A stretch of DNA of 64,000 nt from Sialis fuliginosa (GCA_961205875.1 OY540814.1:14924993-14988992); one strand, 5' to 3'. Counted from the first letter of the stretch, positions 18,661 through 30,345 are shown. Notes: generated from the letters alone by a model not told the origin. Program-made: numbers and translations.

Positions 18661-20495
18661 CACGTAAAAAACTACTGAATCATACTGTTCTATTTGGTGA
18701 CCATCATAGGAAAGTCAACCTTCAGTAAAAAGAAGACGTATCCCGGTAGCGATGAGTTGAATACAAAACTATTCGTTTCTAATAATTTTCGAAAACGTGT
18801 CCATATGCGGAAAAATGTACGTATATGATGAAATACCTATACGTTAGAACTATTGTTTGGCACGCTTTATTAAATGTTGTGTTACTTGGCATGGCCGACA
18901 CGTAACCAGGTGAGAATCGGAATTTATATTTTCTTGAAGCCTTTCATATTCGCATACGTTATTTCAACATAGGTTTTCTTGATTTTATTTTAAGTTGTAA
19001 CGATATTTGCTCGTATCATACATAAAGAAAATATTTTTATTTTTAAATACGCTCTATGCTTATTCTTTGTGTTTTTTTTTGCAAAACATACTTGTTGCTC
19101 GAAATATAAAATAATTTGAAATGTTCAAGTTTAGATCATTTAAATATGTAATTAAAATAATTTTAATTTAAATTTAATATGCCGGGTGTTTAATTTTAAT
19201 CGTTCAAGATGGAAAACAAAAAAACAAAGTAAGGTATAAAAAAATATTTCAGACAAAAGTTGCATAGTTTAAATGGATACATTATATGGCACCTATTCTT
19301 CAGTGAAAATTGAAACAACTTTTACCTGAAAAAAAAATATATTGATCTTTTTAGTGAATTTTTTATCTGAAACTTTAACAGGCACGTATAAGAAAAAATT
19401 ACATTTGATATTTACCAATAAAAATATATATAATTAAATGGCAAAGTTAGTAGTGATATTGATGTAATGAAACTAATTATTAAAATGTTAGACCAATCTT
19501 CGCTATGGAAAATTAATTTTGTTGATCAACTATTTGTTTGGTTAAAGTAGATTAATTTTTAAAAAATGTACAAAGTTTATGTATTATATAGTATGTCATA
19601 AATCATATTTTTCATATATAAAATAAATGTGATGAAATAAATATAAATATTTTTTAAGATGCGACTTATACCCAGTTACCAGGCAACACTAAATTCTTGC
19701 AATAATAGAATTGAATTAATATTTACAGAAAGTTTAAAGAATACATTCTACATAGGGCAGAAAGATGTCTTGCGAAAACGAATTTCCTTTTTTGGCACTT
19801 GAAAATGTCTCATGTGATAAATTACTAACATAAATAGATATAGAATGACAGTAGTAAAAAAGTTTATATAAAAAGCACGATTCGACTATTAAGTAGAGTT
19901 CAATTTAGATACCAACTTATAAGAGCAAAAAAAAAGTAGTTTATATCCATGAAAAATAAGATGCACTAGCTCGTTTATCTGTATGTTATTCAAGTTTACT
20001 TATTTGTACAATTTAAATATCATACAATGTTTTATGTTCTGTTATAAGGAAACGCTGTCATCATAAAATAGTTGTCAATTTATTACACAGTACTTTTTTA
20101 TGTTTAATTCTGTGAAAGGAGATATTTTTTGAAGAAACTACAAAAGTTTTAAGAAAATGTAATACATACTCTACAAAAAAATATTTTATACAATTTCACG
20201 TAGAATTTTGGAATACCACTCAATTTTGATGCTTTTTATCTGGAACCATTTACTAGTCTGACTCAACTAAAATTCATTAAAATATTTTCTGTATATAAAT
20301 CCACAAAATAATAACATAAGTTAATATGTATAGCATTTTTTCGACATAAAATCTATAAAATTGTACCTATGCATCTTTTCGTAACCAAAACCTTTTCCTT
20401 AACATTTATGCAACTCACCCAAATACCGTCTGGAAATAAAACACAGTTTTATCTATAAAATACAGTGAAATTGTGTAAAAGGCCATAGAATGTTT
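18661..20495. other. AT-rich stretch with no recognised feature
   Basis: No gene or repeat partner seen. A TATAAAATACAG word at about 20454 could be a TATA element for the GC-rich region that follows, but similar words are frequent in such DNA. Confidence 0.4.
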
Positions 20496-20499
20496 CCGA

Positions 20500-20780
20500 A
20501 TCGCCGGTCCCCCGACGTAAGAGGTTAAATTACCGGTAAAAGTGGCCATCAAACATTGGGGATGGAGAAGGTCCACTTATCTGGTACATATTCACGATCA
20601 TCTGACCCCGGCAAGTTCGCTTCCTGTTTGCTCTAATGCACCCCTGGGACTCGGACGTGGAATATTTAAATACTATGAAATCAAACTCGATCTGTTCCAA
20701 CGCAAAATGACAACAAATTTTACACAAATGAGGTTTGGATACCGGTCCACTTTGAATATTGATGAAAATTCGGGTTAGTA
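20500..20780. other. GC- and CpG-rich island with overlapping open frames
   Basis: CpG-containing words are dense (AATCGCCGGTCCCCCGACGT, TACCGGTAAAAGTGGCC), in sharp contrast with the flanks. Plus (20542-20778) and minus (20530-20727) frames are both open for more than 60 codons. Open frames on both strands suggest coding-type base periodicity, but neither product is recognised. It could be promoter/5' UTR of the candidate exon that follows, another exon, or a conserved element. Confidence 0.3.
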
Positions 20781-20783
20781 ATT

Positions 20784-20891
20784 ATGGTGTCTTTATTAAT
20801 ATTGCTCGTGCTCGCTTCGAATGCGTTTGTTATTAGTTTATTAAATACTAGAATTTCTCCGAAAGTTTCACCCGCGTGTTTATCGAAATTG
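20784..20891 (+). CDS. Candidate first coding exon with signal-peptide-like N-terminus
   Basis: Not recognised. ATG at 20784 opens 36 codons that end exactly at a strong donor ATTG|GTGAGT (intron from 20892). The predicted start is MVSLLILLVLASNAFVISLL: a short n-region then a hydrophobic core, as in a secretory signal or membrane anchor. The exon is preceded by a CpG-rich stretch that could hold the promoter. Rival reading: the minus strand is open over 20720-20968 with balanced codons (for example APTFLETPIARELTNFDKH), so a minus-strand exon is equally possible. The two cannot both be true coding exons. Confidence 0.27.
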
Positions 20892-20968
20892 GTGAGTTCC
20901 CGCGCGATTGGCGTCTCTAAAAACGTAGGAGCCATCCCTTCAGCCGGTGATGATGGTTTAATACACAA

Positions 20969-21025
20969 AAATGAATGTTTGTTTGTATGAGGCTTGAACC
21001 GATTTCAATGGGGTTTTCACAAATA
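20969..21025 (-). repeat. LINE-type tail remnant
   Basis: On the minus strand: CCCCATTGAAATCGGTTCAA, then CATACAAACAAACATTC. This follows the wording of family G retroelement tails. It directly abuts the open-frame region to its left. Confidence 0.5.
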
Positions 21026-21834
21026 GATAATTTTTCTGTACAATATCGTAATTATTAATATTTTATGAAAATCTAAGATTTAACATCAAAAGATTAAAAA
21101 ATCTTTATCAAGTCGTGTTTTGTTTCTATGATGTCACAGCATACAACTGTCATTTAGGTATATAAAAACATAGTACCTAGCCATGGAATACAGAATTCTA
21201 TAATTTACGGTTTCAGTATTTTATTAATTTAGGCCACTCTTTTAAATATTTTGTTGAATTAATAGATGATTTTTGACACATGCTAACAAGGAAATATTTT
21301 GAAATATATTTATTGAAGAAAGAAACATTTCACTTCCAAAAAAGGTAAAATATCGAAATAAATTATGATTGTTGCTAACCTATTTATTTATTTATACGTT
21401 ATTATCGTTCCCTCCAAAGAACCCCATGCGACTTTAAGTTACTCCGATGAAAAATTCTAGTCGCGTAATAATGATAAAAATGTAAAAAATGGGAATATGA
21501 ATAATGTCGAGATTAAAAGAAAATTATAAATACACACCGTACTTACGTATTTTTTAAAAAATAATTCAAAATTTCAGTCTACACAATACAAATGGAGTTT
21601 ACATTTTCTGTATAACTTGGTTCTTATCTTTGCTGAAGTATCAAAGATTTTTTGTGATTTAGTGTCATTGGTGGTATTCACAAATGCAATTAAAAATAAA
21701 ATAATTGAGTAAAATAACAATCTATGCGGTACAGGACACTAAGAATCAATTTACATTTGATTTTTATTTTATAAATAAATATCAACAAATCTGCCGTAGC
21801 CAATAAGTATATAGTATAAACTAATTATAGGGTC
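21026..21834. other. AT-rich stretch with no recognised feature
   Basis: Nothing identifiable. Confidence 0.5.
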
Positions 21835-21912
21835 TTAGGCTTTGTAACAGTGAAAGTCCCATCAAAATCGGTTAAATAGATTTCGTAAGAACAAACAGAC
21901 AAAATTTTATTT
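21835..21912 (+). repeat. LINE-type tail remnant (family G-like)
   Basis: GTGAAAGTCCCATCAAAATC, GGTTAAATAGATTTCG and AACAAACAGACAAAA. The same order occurs at 29840-29925. This is the usual form of an RTE-type LINE 3' end in insects. Confidence 0.6.
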
Positions 21913-22497
21913 GCTGTCTCAGTTATTGATAAGTGAGATAAGATAAGCTAGTCATTTTTGCTTCTGAATGTCTTATATTTCCAATATCCTATTAATTAAG
22001 TTATAATAAATACTAAGAAATCTATAACATAATTTTTAACGAACCTCTCAAAACTTTAGTTTATTATAAAGTGCATTATTACATTCATCTCAATAAGTTA
22101 GCGAAAATATGATAATATATTCGCATAAAGATTAAGAACATTTGTTTTTATGATGTAAACTATTTATAAACTAACTAAGTTTATTCTAGTTTTTAATTTG
22201 CATATTCAAGTATCATTGTTACAGATTTAATTTTACTTTTCCATCATGAAAATATTAAACATAAAAGTTAAGTTGCAGACATCTTGATCATTTTATGTGG
22301 TGCAGCTTTTAAATTGTATGATCATAATTAATTAAGAGAGAATTTTTAAAAACTAGTAATAACTAAAATTATTATGTGTTTTATGACTGTAGCAATCATA
22401 ACATAGGTAAACTAATTTAAAAGTTAAATGAGTAGATATACTTAGACATTTTGCAATTATTTTGTTTAAAATTTATGTTTTGAAGTTGTGAAAATCA

Positions 22498-22640
22498 TTT
22501 TACTTCCATATTCCGAAGGAAATGGAAAATACTTCGACGGTATTACAATAGTAATACCGTCGAAAAATAGTGCCCGAGACAATGACAGATTCTGATTGTA
22601 CTAACTTCAAAACGTTAAAATATTTTTTTCAAATATGCGA
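22498..22640 (+). repeat. Family B dispersed repeat, copy 3, with perfect 14-bp hairpin
   Basis: ACTTCCATATTCCGAAGGAA opens the copy and TTCTGATTGTACTAACTTCA continues it, parallel to 10972-11090. Uniquely here, TTCGACGGTATTAC (22533-22546), loop AATA, and GTAATACCGTCGAA (22551-22564) form a perfect stem. In copy 2 only the right arm is present. Confidence 0.75.
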
Positions 22641-24590
22641 TGGTTTTGATATAATAATCTGTAACACTTTAAATGCGTCACCCTGTATGTATAAAAAAGT
22701 AAAAATCCAAAATATAAAGCCTTCAGATTTTTGTGATTATTATTTCACAAAAATTTTTATCTTCCTGGTAAACTTCAGTATTTTTTTCCAGGCATTATTT
22801 TTTTTATTCGCTAGCTAGAAGCTTGTGAACATTTTTTTTCTACCCCAATAATATTTCCCTTATTTGAGTTTAATTCTAATGATGTATTAATTAACATTTT
22901 GAGTTCAAAACTACCCCCAATCGCTTGAAGCTGCCAATAGTTCACGTTCACATATAACTAAATTAAATTATATAAATTGAAACACACTGATAATTTTGTA
23001 ACAAAACATACTCATATATTATAAATATATGCATATGGGGCAGATTATATTTCATGCATTAAGGTCTCTAGTTTGTTTATTTCCCATATCTCGCTATTAA
23101 AATTTGTTATAAAATAAAAGATCAGGGTAAATTATTCATATCAGTTGTTTTGTACAAATCATTACAGCTTTAATATTCCAACGTGGAGTGAATGTGTTAG
23201 TTGTCGAATCGCTTTTAAAGTTTTCATTAATTTGATAGTAACACGAACATTTCCAAATGTCAGATATTTTCCACGTGAGATTTCATTTTGACGATTTCGT
23301 GTTCATAATTACTAAATTGGTTTTCGTACAAATTATAATATGTTTGTCAACATACCTATAGGAATTTCAATAATCAACTACATGTATAATGAGTTTATCT
23401 TGATTAGTAAATAAAACTAGCATACTAACATAGGAAATTTAGAAGGTGTTTGTATTAAATTATTTATATTTCATGTTAAAATAAAGACTGTTTTTTATGA
23501 TTTTTTATATAAGCACACCTACTAAAAAACATTTGTCATAATTTTTTTACGTAGGTGGTAAATGATATCATTGTTTTTTATATACATAAAATGAATTTGA
23601 TTAAAAAAAGGTGAACTAAACACAAATATTTGTACTTTCATATTTAACATACATATTTTGTAAGAGTATTTTTTAAATAGCTTTGTAAGTAGATATTTTA
23701 AGAAAACTAGTATCGCATATGGTTGAAATTCGACCAATATTTTATCTGCCTTAACGGCAACATACACACATGATTTTTTTATGCACATCTATGTACATTA
23801 CGAATGATATAAGTTTCATTTACTATTTTTATAATATATACTAAAAAAACGACGACAATTTTCGAAGTTCACGTATTAATATGTATTATAGATTGCTAGA
23901 AATAATAATTATAACATACTACCTTTAGAACATTTTTTTTAACACGTTTGGCTATTAATATCCTAACTGTTCTCCTACGTAAAGGAACCGTAGTGTAAAA
24001 ATAAATTCACACATTTTTAAATAAACAAATTCACTAATGTTTTTATTCTTCCTTCGGAATGTACCTACTTACAGTTCTGTTTAGTTTACGAAAAACATTT
24101 TTCTCACTTAAAAATATTTTCATAACATATAGAGTTTAAAAAATTGTTCTATTAGACAGTTCAATAGAATGTTTCTGACATGCTATAGTTTTATAAACAT
24201 TAATTAAATTTAAAATATATAAAACAGAACATATTTAAATGCACGATATGCATGCAAGATAAAAATTTAACCTGTGTATTTACATAAGTATATGTTCGTG
24301 GAAAAAATATATAAAAATATTTATCATGATAAAAAACCAATATTCCATTCCTTCAAATTACTTATTTATTTCCATTTTGGCGAATATTTCGTTATTAGAA
24401 AATTAAATTCATTACAGAGAAGCTATTTTACATATTAATTTCCAGAATTAATTCTCATTTTTCAATTAAAATGTTGTGATATGTTTTGAAGTTTAACATG
24501 AAATCCAAAATGAATTATAAATGATATTACATCACACTAAATAAGGCGTATGTACCATAATATGTATGTTCTCATACAATTTTATTATTA
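22641..24590. other. AT-rich stretch; possible conserved element at 23040-23340
   Basis: Mostly featureless. The part 23040-23340 (CATATCTCGCTATTAAAATT, CCAACGTGGAGTGAATGTG, TTTCCACGTGAGATTTC) is more even in composition and has a CACGTG E-box. It has no frame or repeat partner. Confidence 0.3.
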
Positions 24591-24591
24591 A

Positions 24592-25468
24592 TATATTTTA
24601 TATAAAGCTCAACATCTCTGTCTGTCTGTGTTAGTGCGTTTATAACTCGAGAACAACATATCCGATTTACGGGTTTTTTTCGTTTTTCACATTTATAGAT
24701 ATGTTCTTTGGCCAGTTTATAGGATACATTTTGTTACGTTAGGTAACATAAGGAAAAAGCAATGGCGATAATAGTAAATTAATTCGGAAAAAAGTTTGCC
24801 GCCAGTGCGCTCTTTTGCAATACGCTGCCTAAACCATTAAATATTGAACAAAATAATGTAATAAAGAATTATGTATAATCAAAAGATCTAAAATAAAGTC
24901 TACGATATCATATATCTAACTTTTATATCTAATTGTAAGCCACAATGATTGCTTTTATGTAACAAAGAAAATTAAAAATGTTTGGGATCTGTTTACGAGG
25001 ACTTATGACCTGCAAAACATTAATCCTTACCGAAATAAATGATTTCATCGTCCTAAGTACTTAATGTAGATATAATTTGACCTTTACAGTATCCAATTTG
25101 GTCTTTTAGTTTATGAAATAACTTTAAATAAGTTATATACAGTAAAATATAATTAATAACGCGCTAATTGAAGAACAAGTACCGCGTCGGAGCATCTCAA
25201 CCGGCATTCGGACTCCTTCGGCTCGGCCGTTGTTTTTGATCATCAATATTTGTTTATTTTGTTTTCCAATAATTAACTTTTTATTTAAACAGAAAAAAAA
25301 ATATTTGTACTTTTTGTTCTGACTCGTTTTTGTTAGGTAATTGTTAATGTTGATTAGTTATTATTACAATAATAACTAATCGTGTTTGTATTTAATTCAA
25401 CTATAATTTTCAAAAATCCTAAACAATAATTCCGTAGTCCACGCGAGCGAAGCCGCGGGCTCAGCTAG
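24592..25468 (+). mobile_element. Helitron, non-autonomous, copy 1
   Basis: About 75-80% similar by eye to 28629-29512 along its length. It starts near TATAAAGCTCAACATCTCTG. It runs through TTACGTTAGGTAACATAAGG and AATACGCTGCCTAAACC, and ends in CGCGAGCGAAGCCGCGGG, then CTCAGCTAG|T. The terminal CTAG at 25465-25468 before a T, with a GC-rich hairpin about 10 bp upstream, is the Helitron 3' signature. The 5' TC is not intact. No Rep/helicase frame is present, so it is non-autonomous. Confidence 0.85.
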
Positions 25469-25996
25469 TATTACATATACCTCATATGTTCCCCTTCTCT
25501 TCTAAATGCACAAATGATTTAACTGTATATGACTGTATATTTAACTGTTATATAAGAATGAAACCTTAGAAGATATAAATTATCAAAGCCTGATACCGCT
25601 TTGAGTGTGCTATTAGGATTAAATCAATGGAAGCCATGTTAATGTGTACACAAAATACTTCTTGATCTCGTCTGAACCTTTCTTTTGGCGCCAAGCAAAC
25701 CAAAATAAAGTAATATCGGTGTCGAATTACAGCAGATTACGTATATTTACATACAATATGAATACTAATGTTATTTATGACAACTGTGGCTCACAAACTA
25801 AATGTGAAATTTAATATTTTATTTTGGAACTTTTACTACACATTTTTTATTCTTTCATTCTAATGTTGAAAATCTCCAATTCTTTTGTTAAATATGTTAA
25901 ATTAAAATATTGAAATAATTAATTATTCCTCATAATTTAAATATTTTTTTTAACCCTGAAATTTTTATATAACTGAGATATTTGACCATTTCCAGA
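25469..25996. other. AT-rich stretch with no recognised feature
   Basis: No gene or repeat recognised between the Helitron and the open frame that follows. Confidence 0.45.
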
Positions 25997-26281
25997 CTAT
26001 TGGGACACACCGTATTCAAACAGGCTGAAGGATAACAAAGGTTCCATAGTAATACAGCCATTCCCCTGACCTAGCCAGTCCAACACTGTGTATGAGATTC
26101 TATTCTTATTTCTACCCAAGTAAGATATCTGTCGTCCCAATAACCTAGATGCTCCCATTGTTGTCACTTCCTCGGGAAATTGATTATAGTGATTCTTGTT
26201 CTGTCTGTTTATCGTACCGTGACTGTCTATTTGCAAATTTACTCTGACAACTCGCATAATATACCCGTGTAATGTACTCAC
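25997..26281 (-). CDS. Candidate exon, unrecognised
   Basis: Not recognised. The minus strand is open for 94 codons over a GC-richer patch, with balanced amino-acid use (QIDSHGTINRQNKNHYNQ, VTTMGASRLLGRQISYLGRN, SYTVLDWLGQGNG) and an in-frame TAG after VSQ. The first in-frame ATG lies a few codons in. Acceptor-like AG sites occur upstream (TATGTGAG) but the pyrimidine tract is poor. A retroelement or pseudogene origin is possible. At this base composition 94 stop-free codons are somewhat unusual but not decisive. Confidence 0.22.
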   Translation of the reverse strand: MSTLHGYIMRVVRVNLQIDSHGTINRQNKNHYNQFPEEVTTMGASRLLGRQISYLGRNKNRISYTVLDWLGQGNGCITMEPLLSFSLFEYGVSQ

Positions 26282-27560
26282 ATATTTTACTTTACAGATT
26301 GTAACACAGTTCTACATATGATAATTATTTACACAAGAAAAATCTTTGTGCTGTAGGACAATTTTTTGTGACTTGTAATATTACAGTTGAATTTTTTATT
26401 TGTACTAATATTAGAAAAAGAGAAAGTCTTAAAATTTTTGATAATAAAAAAAGTGGACCAATTTTGATAAAAAAAATGACCATAATCTTATAATATGACC
26501 CCGACAATGAAATAAATAGGCAGTGGAATAAAAATTTACCTTAAAAGGTATATTTGTATATTTGATATACTCGTATATTATAATATAATCAATGCAACAA
26601 AACTGTCAAATACAATGTTGGAACCTTGTAAAGTGATTTTTATCATAAAGAAAATTCGTTTATATTTTTATTTGACGAGATATTTAATAAATTTTATATA
26701 CAAAAAATTTCGCACGGCTGGTAGTTGAAGGATTTTAAAAAATACCAAAACACTTTTAAGGTAAAACATTCCAGGTTTACTTGGTTTCATACTCGTTATA
26801 ATGTTCTTTAATCATGAGAAGGGAATTTCTAAAACCATGTAGCAGGTGTAAGTAGTTAACTTGTAAATACAGCAGTAAATATTTCTAAGTAAATTTCTTG
26901 AGTTCATTGACACAGCTTTGAAATAAAATACGGTATAACATTTAACCAAATTAATAAAATTTTTCAGAAAGGTATATATGTATATCACACGGTATATGTT
27001 TAAATTAAAAGGTAGGTTAAATGTAAAAAAAAAATTATTTATACATATAAAAAATAAAATTGTTAACAACAGAATTTTGACGAGACAATATTTTCGGTTA
27101 TAAAATCCGAAACGAAACATAAAACATTACAATAAATAATTCTAGAATTTTCAATAACATTTCTAACCCGAAACTCATTTCCGGCAGAAGTCAATATAAA
27201 ATTTATAGTCGTATAATATTTTCCAGATAAAATATTAAATATATAATCTTCCAACATTACTTTAATATTCCAAACAAACATGTGTTTATAAAAACGTATC
27301 ATTTTTTTTTATTTCCCAACATAACACATGAATATGATAAAAAAACGTAAATCATAATACGACAAAATGTTAATGACTTATTAAAAAGATGTGCGAAGTA
27401 AAAAAAAAAAAGATAATATCTTAAAAACTATATTAACGTGGTTAATTTAAAAAATAACCCACGCGTAAAAAGAGTGCGTCACAACATAAAAAAAACACAC
27501 ACACAACGAAGTATGTTTTCATCATACTCATTGCGTAAATTTGTTAATTAAAAAATAATA
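26282..27560. other. AT-rich stretch with no recognised feature
   Basis: No repeat partner or structure noted. The 102- and 79-codon minus frames (26812-27302) are Phe/Ile/Tyr/Asn-rich, as AT-rich noncoding DNA produces. Confidence 0.45.
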
Positions 27561-27561
27561 A

Positions 27562-27723
27562 AACCGAATTAAAAAAAAAACCGTACGCGTAATTTATTCA
27601 AATACGGGTGAGTTATGTTCCCGTGAACAAGAGTGCCCGGAGTTGGCGGTCCGCAGTGAGCTACTAGCTCCGGATCAATACCGCCAGAGCTTGCCAAAGG
27701 TGATAAGTGACCCGGAGAGGTGA
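27562..27723 (+). CDS. Candidate exon or coding remnant in a GC-rich patch
   Basis: Not recognised. In plus frame the sequence is open from 27562 to a TGA at 27721-27723. The GC-rich part (27600-27740) reads SNTGELCSREQECPELAVRS, then ELLAPDQYRQSLPKVISDPE, in good codon style but with no ATG. A donor-like GAGAG|GTGAGC overlaps the end (27719/27720). The minus strand is also open through most of the patch (for example HLSPLASSGGIDPELVAHCG), so strand is uncertain. Flanks are strongly AT-rich. It could be an exon, or a fragment of a retrotransposon coding region. Confidence 0.27.
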   Translation, partial: NRIKKKTVRVIYSNTGELCSREQECPELAVRSELLAPDQYRQSLPKVISDPER

Positions 27724-27742
27724 GCTTTGCCTATAGCACACG

Positions 27743-27758
27743 TGGGTGCATGCACCCA
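27743..27758. repeat. 16-bp perfect palindrome TGGGTGCATGCACCCA
   Basis: A perfect GC-containing palindrome directly after the candidate exon, next to a CACGTG E-box (27739-27744). It could bind a dimeric factor or be chance. Confidence 0.85.
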
Positions 27759-27982
27759 TTATTTTATTATGTTTTTTTTAATACTGGACTACGCAGTAAA
27801 AATTATTCTTAACAAAACTAATCTTTTTTTCTTATTTGATAAGTTTGATTTTTGGATATTGAGCTATGTAGCTCTTTCAGTTTATACTTATGATGAAATG
27901 TAGGTATACGATTAAAAAGCAAAAGGTAGTAGGGTATAAAAATTAGTTTTCTATGTAGTTCTACGTCAAAACTATCGTGTTT

Positions 27983-28210
27983 TTAAATGAGCTGTAAAAT
28001 TCCTTCGTGCACACGAGATCTGTCGTCTTGCATCGTTGACCAGCAATAAATATTGCGCAATATGGCTCTCGCGGCGATTGTTTTCGGTGCATAGGTAGAG
28101 CACGGAAGTGAATCACATGGAAAGAAAACACGTTTAAAAATATAAGCGAGTAAGAACTGTCTCAAAACTGATTTTTCTCGATTTAACCAATAAATAAATT
28201 TTTTTCTCAC
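27983..28210 (-). other. GC-richer patch open in several frames
   Basis: The minus strand is open in all three frames over about 28000-28110, so no frame can be chosen. One reads PKTIAARAILRNIYCWSTMQ. No ATG context or splice pair is convincing. It may be conserved noncoding DNA. Confidence 0.2.
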
Positions 28211-28628
28211 AGATTTTCTTACGCAACCCTTTCCTTAAACGACCAATTTTTTAAATTTTTTTTAGAAGTTACAATCTTTAGAGATCACAACAGGTGATAA
28301 GTTGGGGATGCATTTATATTCATATTCTTCGATACTTTCTATCCTCAAGAATAATTAAATGTTATTTTAAAACAATACAACCTCTAAAAACGTCAATTTA
28401 AAAAAATATTATTTTTGTCTTATTAACACCTTAATGTTTCCTAAAAAAGTTATAGAAAAAAACTGGCTATTCTATTAAAAAAAATATACATAAATAATAA
28501 CGTTACCACGCTAAACATTTTAATAAAGTCATATAATGTGTATGTTTACCTATATAATATCTTTCAAAATTTTGATATTTTTTTAAGAGAAGAGAAATCG
28601 ATGACATACACACTATTGACAGCCTGTA
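28211..28628. other. AT-rich stretch with no recognised feature
   Basis: Nothing identified before the Helitron. Confidence 0.5.
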
Positions 28629-29512
28629 TCCTTAATATATATAAAGCTCAACGTCTCTCTGTCTGTCTGTCTGTCTGTCTGTCCGTTAGTTACCTTATCA
28701 CTCGAGAACCACTTATCCGATTTACGAGTTTTTTTTTTTAATTCATAGGTACGTTCTCTGGCCAGGTTATAGGCTATATTTTTTTACGTTAGGTAACATA
28801 ACAACAAAGCAGTGACGATAATAGTAAATCAAGTCGGAAAAAATTTTGCCGTCGGCGCGCTGTTTTGTAATACGCTGCCTAAACCGTTCAATATAGAACA
28901 AAATAATGTATTAAAGAATTGTGTAGAATCAAAAGTTCTACAATTAAGTCAGCGACACGATATGTCTAACTTTTATATTTAAGCCACAATGACTGCTTTT
29001 ATGTTACAAAAAAAACATAAAATATTTGGGTTTTGTTTACATGGACTTATGACCTGCAAAACATTAATCCTTATCGAAATAAATGATTTCATCGTCATAA
29101 GTACTTAATGTAGATATAGTTTGCCATTTACAGCATCCAATTTGGTCGTATAGTTTAGAAAATATCTTAAAATATATTTATAAAGGTAACATTTTAAATG
29201 TATGGTGTCGTGCCGCATCGAAGCGATGTACATCAGACTGGATTCGCTTACGTTCGGTAGATATTCGGAGTCCCTCGGCTGACGTTTGAGTTAATTTTGT
29301 TTTCAATAATTAACATTTAAATTTAAACAGAACACAAATTATTTGTACTTTTTTCTTCTGATTCGTTTTTGTTAGGTAATTTAGGTATTGATAAATTATT
29401 ATTACAATAATAACTAATCGTGTTTGTACTTAATTAATTAAACTATATTTTTCAAAAATCCTAAACAATAATTCCGTAGTCTACGCGAGCGAAGCCGCGT
29501 GGGCCCAGCTAG
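28629..29512 (+). mobile_element. Helitron, non-autonomous, copy 2 with both termini intact
   Basis: The 884-bp element begins TCCTTAATATATATAAAGC after an A and ends CCCAGCTAG before a T, the Helitron A|TC...CTAG|T arrangement without target duplication. ACGCG-AGCGAAGC-CGCGT (29483-29500) forms the terminal hairpin about 8-12 bp from the 3' end. A (CTGT)n run lies at 28658-28683. The interior matches copy 1. No Rep/helicase coding sequence remains. Confidence 0.93.
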
Positions 29513-29659
29513 TATTATATATGTACACATTATATATTGTTCAAAGTTGGTGCGTTTTACCTAACTCTACTTACATTTCAAATACCATATCAAACATTAC
29601 TCGCTAACTTCACAAACATAAATTATATTGCATTAACCCGGGAGCAGACACACTTTACT

Positions 29660-29735
29660 GAAAAATAAATAATAAATTAAAATAAAAAATAAAAATTAAC
29701 GCGGCTTCACTCGCGCTTATTTCGAAATTAAAATG
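29660..29735 (-). repeat. Possible Helitron 3'-end fragment
   Basis: On the minus strand GCGCGAGTGAAGCCGCGTT resembles the GCGAGCGAAGCCGCGGG hairpin of the Helitrons nearby, but no CTAG follows. The rest is AT-rich. Confidence 0.35.
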
Positions 29736-29839
29736 TTTTAATTTGTATACATTTTATTAAAAAAATATCGTTTATAATTTTTCCTGATCTAATTATTCAA
29801 TATAAAATATTGGTATGATTAAATGAACAGCTTCAACTT

Positions 29840-29928
29840 ATTCTAGGGTTTCGAATAGAAAGTCCCATCAAAATCGGTTCTCCCCAAAAAAAAAATTATA
29901 CAGACAGACGCCAGTCTTGGGATAAATA
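29840..29928 (+). repeat. LINE-type tail remnant
   Basis: GGGTTTCGAATAGAAAGTCC, CATCAAAATCGGTTC and ATACAGACAGACG, parallel to 21835-21912. Confidence 0.6.
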
Positions 29929-29929
29929 G

Positions 29930-30345
29930 CGTGCGTTCACAACAACACGGTATAAGAAGGTCACGACGAGGTAAAACTTGGCATAGAGCCCGCCGTCCTC
30001 ACACCTCCTATCAGTTTGAAATACCTGTAATCATAATGCGCTGAAGAAACTCACCGTGTAAGCCTACACAACCCCTTCAAGCTGTGTAGCCACGGAAGTT
30101 TGCATGAGCGATCAAAACTATACTAGTACGAAGTTTGTGGGAAGTAACTGGAATTACTCGCATTTATAAATCTCATGTCTGATTGTATAAATGGCGTGCT
30201 GCTGTTGCTATGCGTTGTTCGCTTTGTAAATCTGATGCAGTGGATAGATAGTTTGTTTCAGTGTGAAGATTTTAGTTGGTTGTAAATTAAGATATTCGAG
30301 CTTGTAATGATATATCTATGTTACCGGTAATGTATAGAATTCCTA
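29930..30345. other. GC-richer island, possible regulatory DNA
   Basis: Composition rises over 29940-30300. Two TATAAA-type words (30169 and 30189 areas) and TTTCAGTGTGAAG downstream could belong to a promoter on the plus strand. A tiny ATG frame after the second one stops after 12 codons. Nothing is firm enough to call a gene start. Confidence 0.2.

Noticed and set aside
26812..27302. Overlapping minus-strand frames of 102 and 79 codons
   Set aside because: They are dominated by Phe, Ile, Tyr, Asn and Lys as expected from AT-rich noncoding DNA, and have no splice or start context.
30190..30230. ATGGCGTGCTGCTGTTGC micro-frame (12 codons) after TATAAA-like words
   Set aside because: It stops at once, and TATA-like words are abundant in this DNA; no initiator or conserved context.
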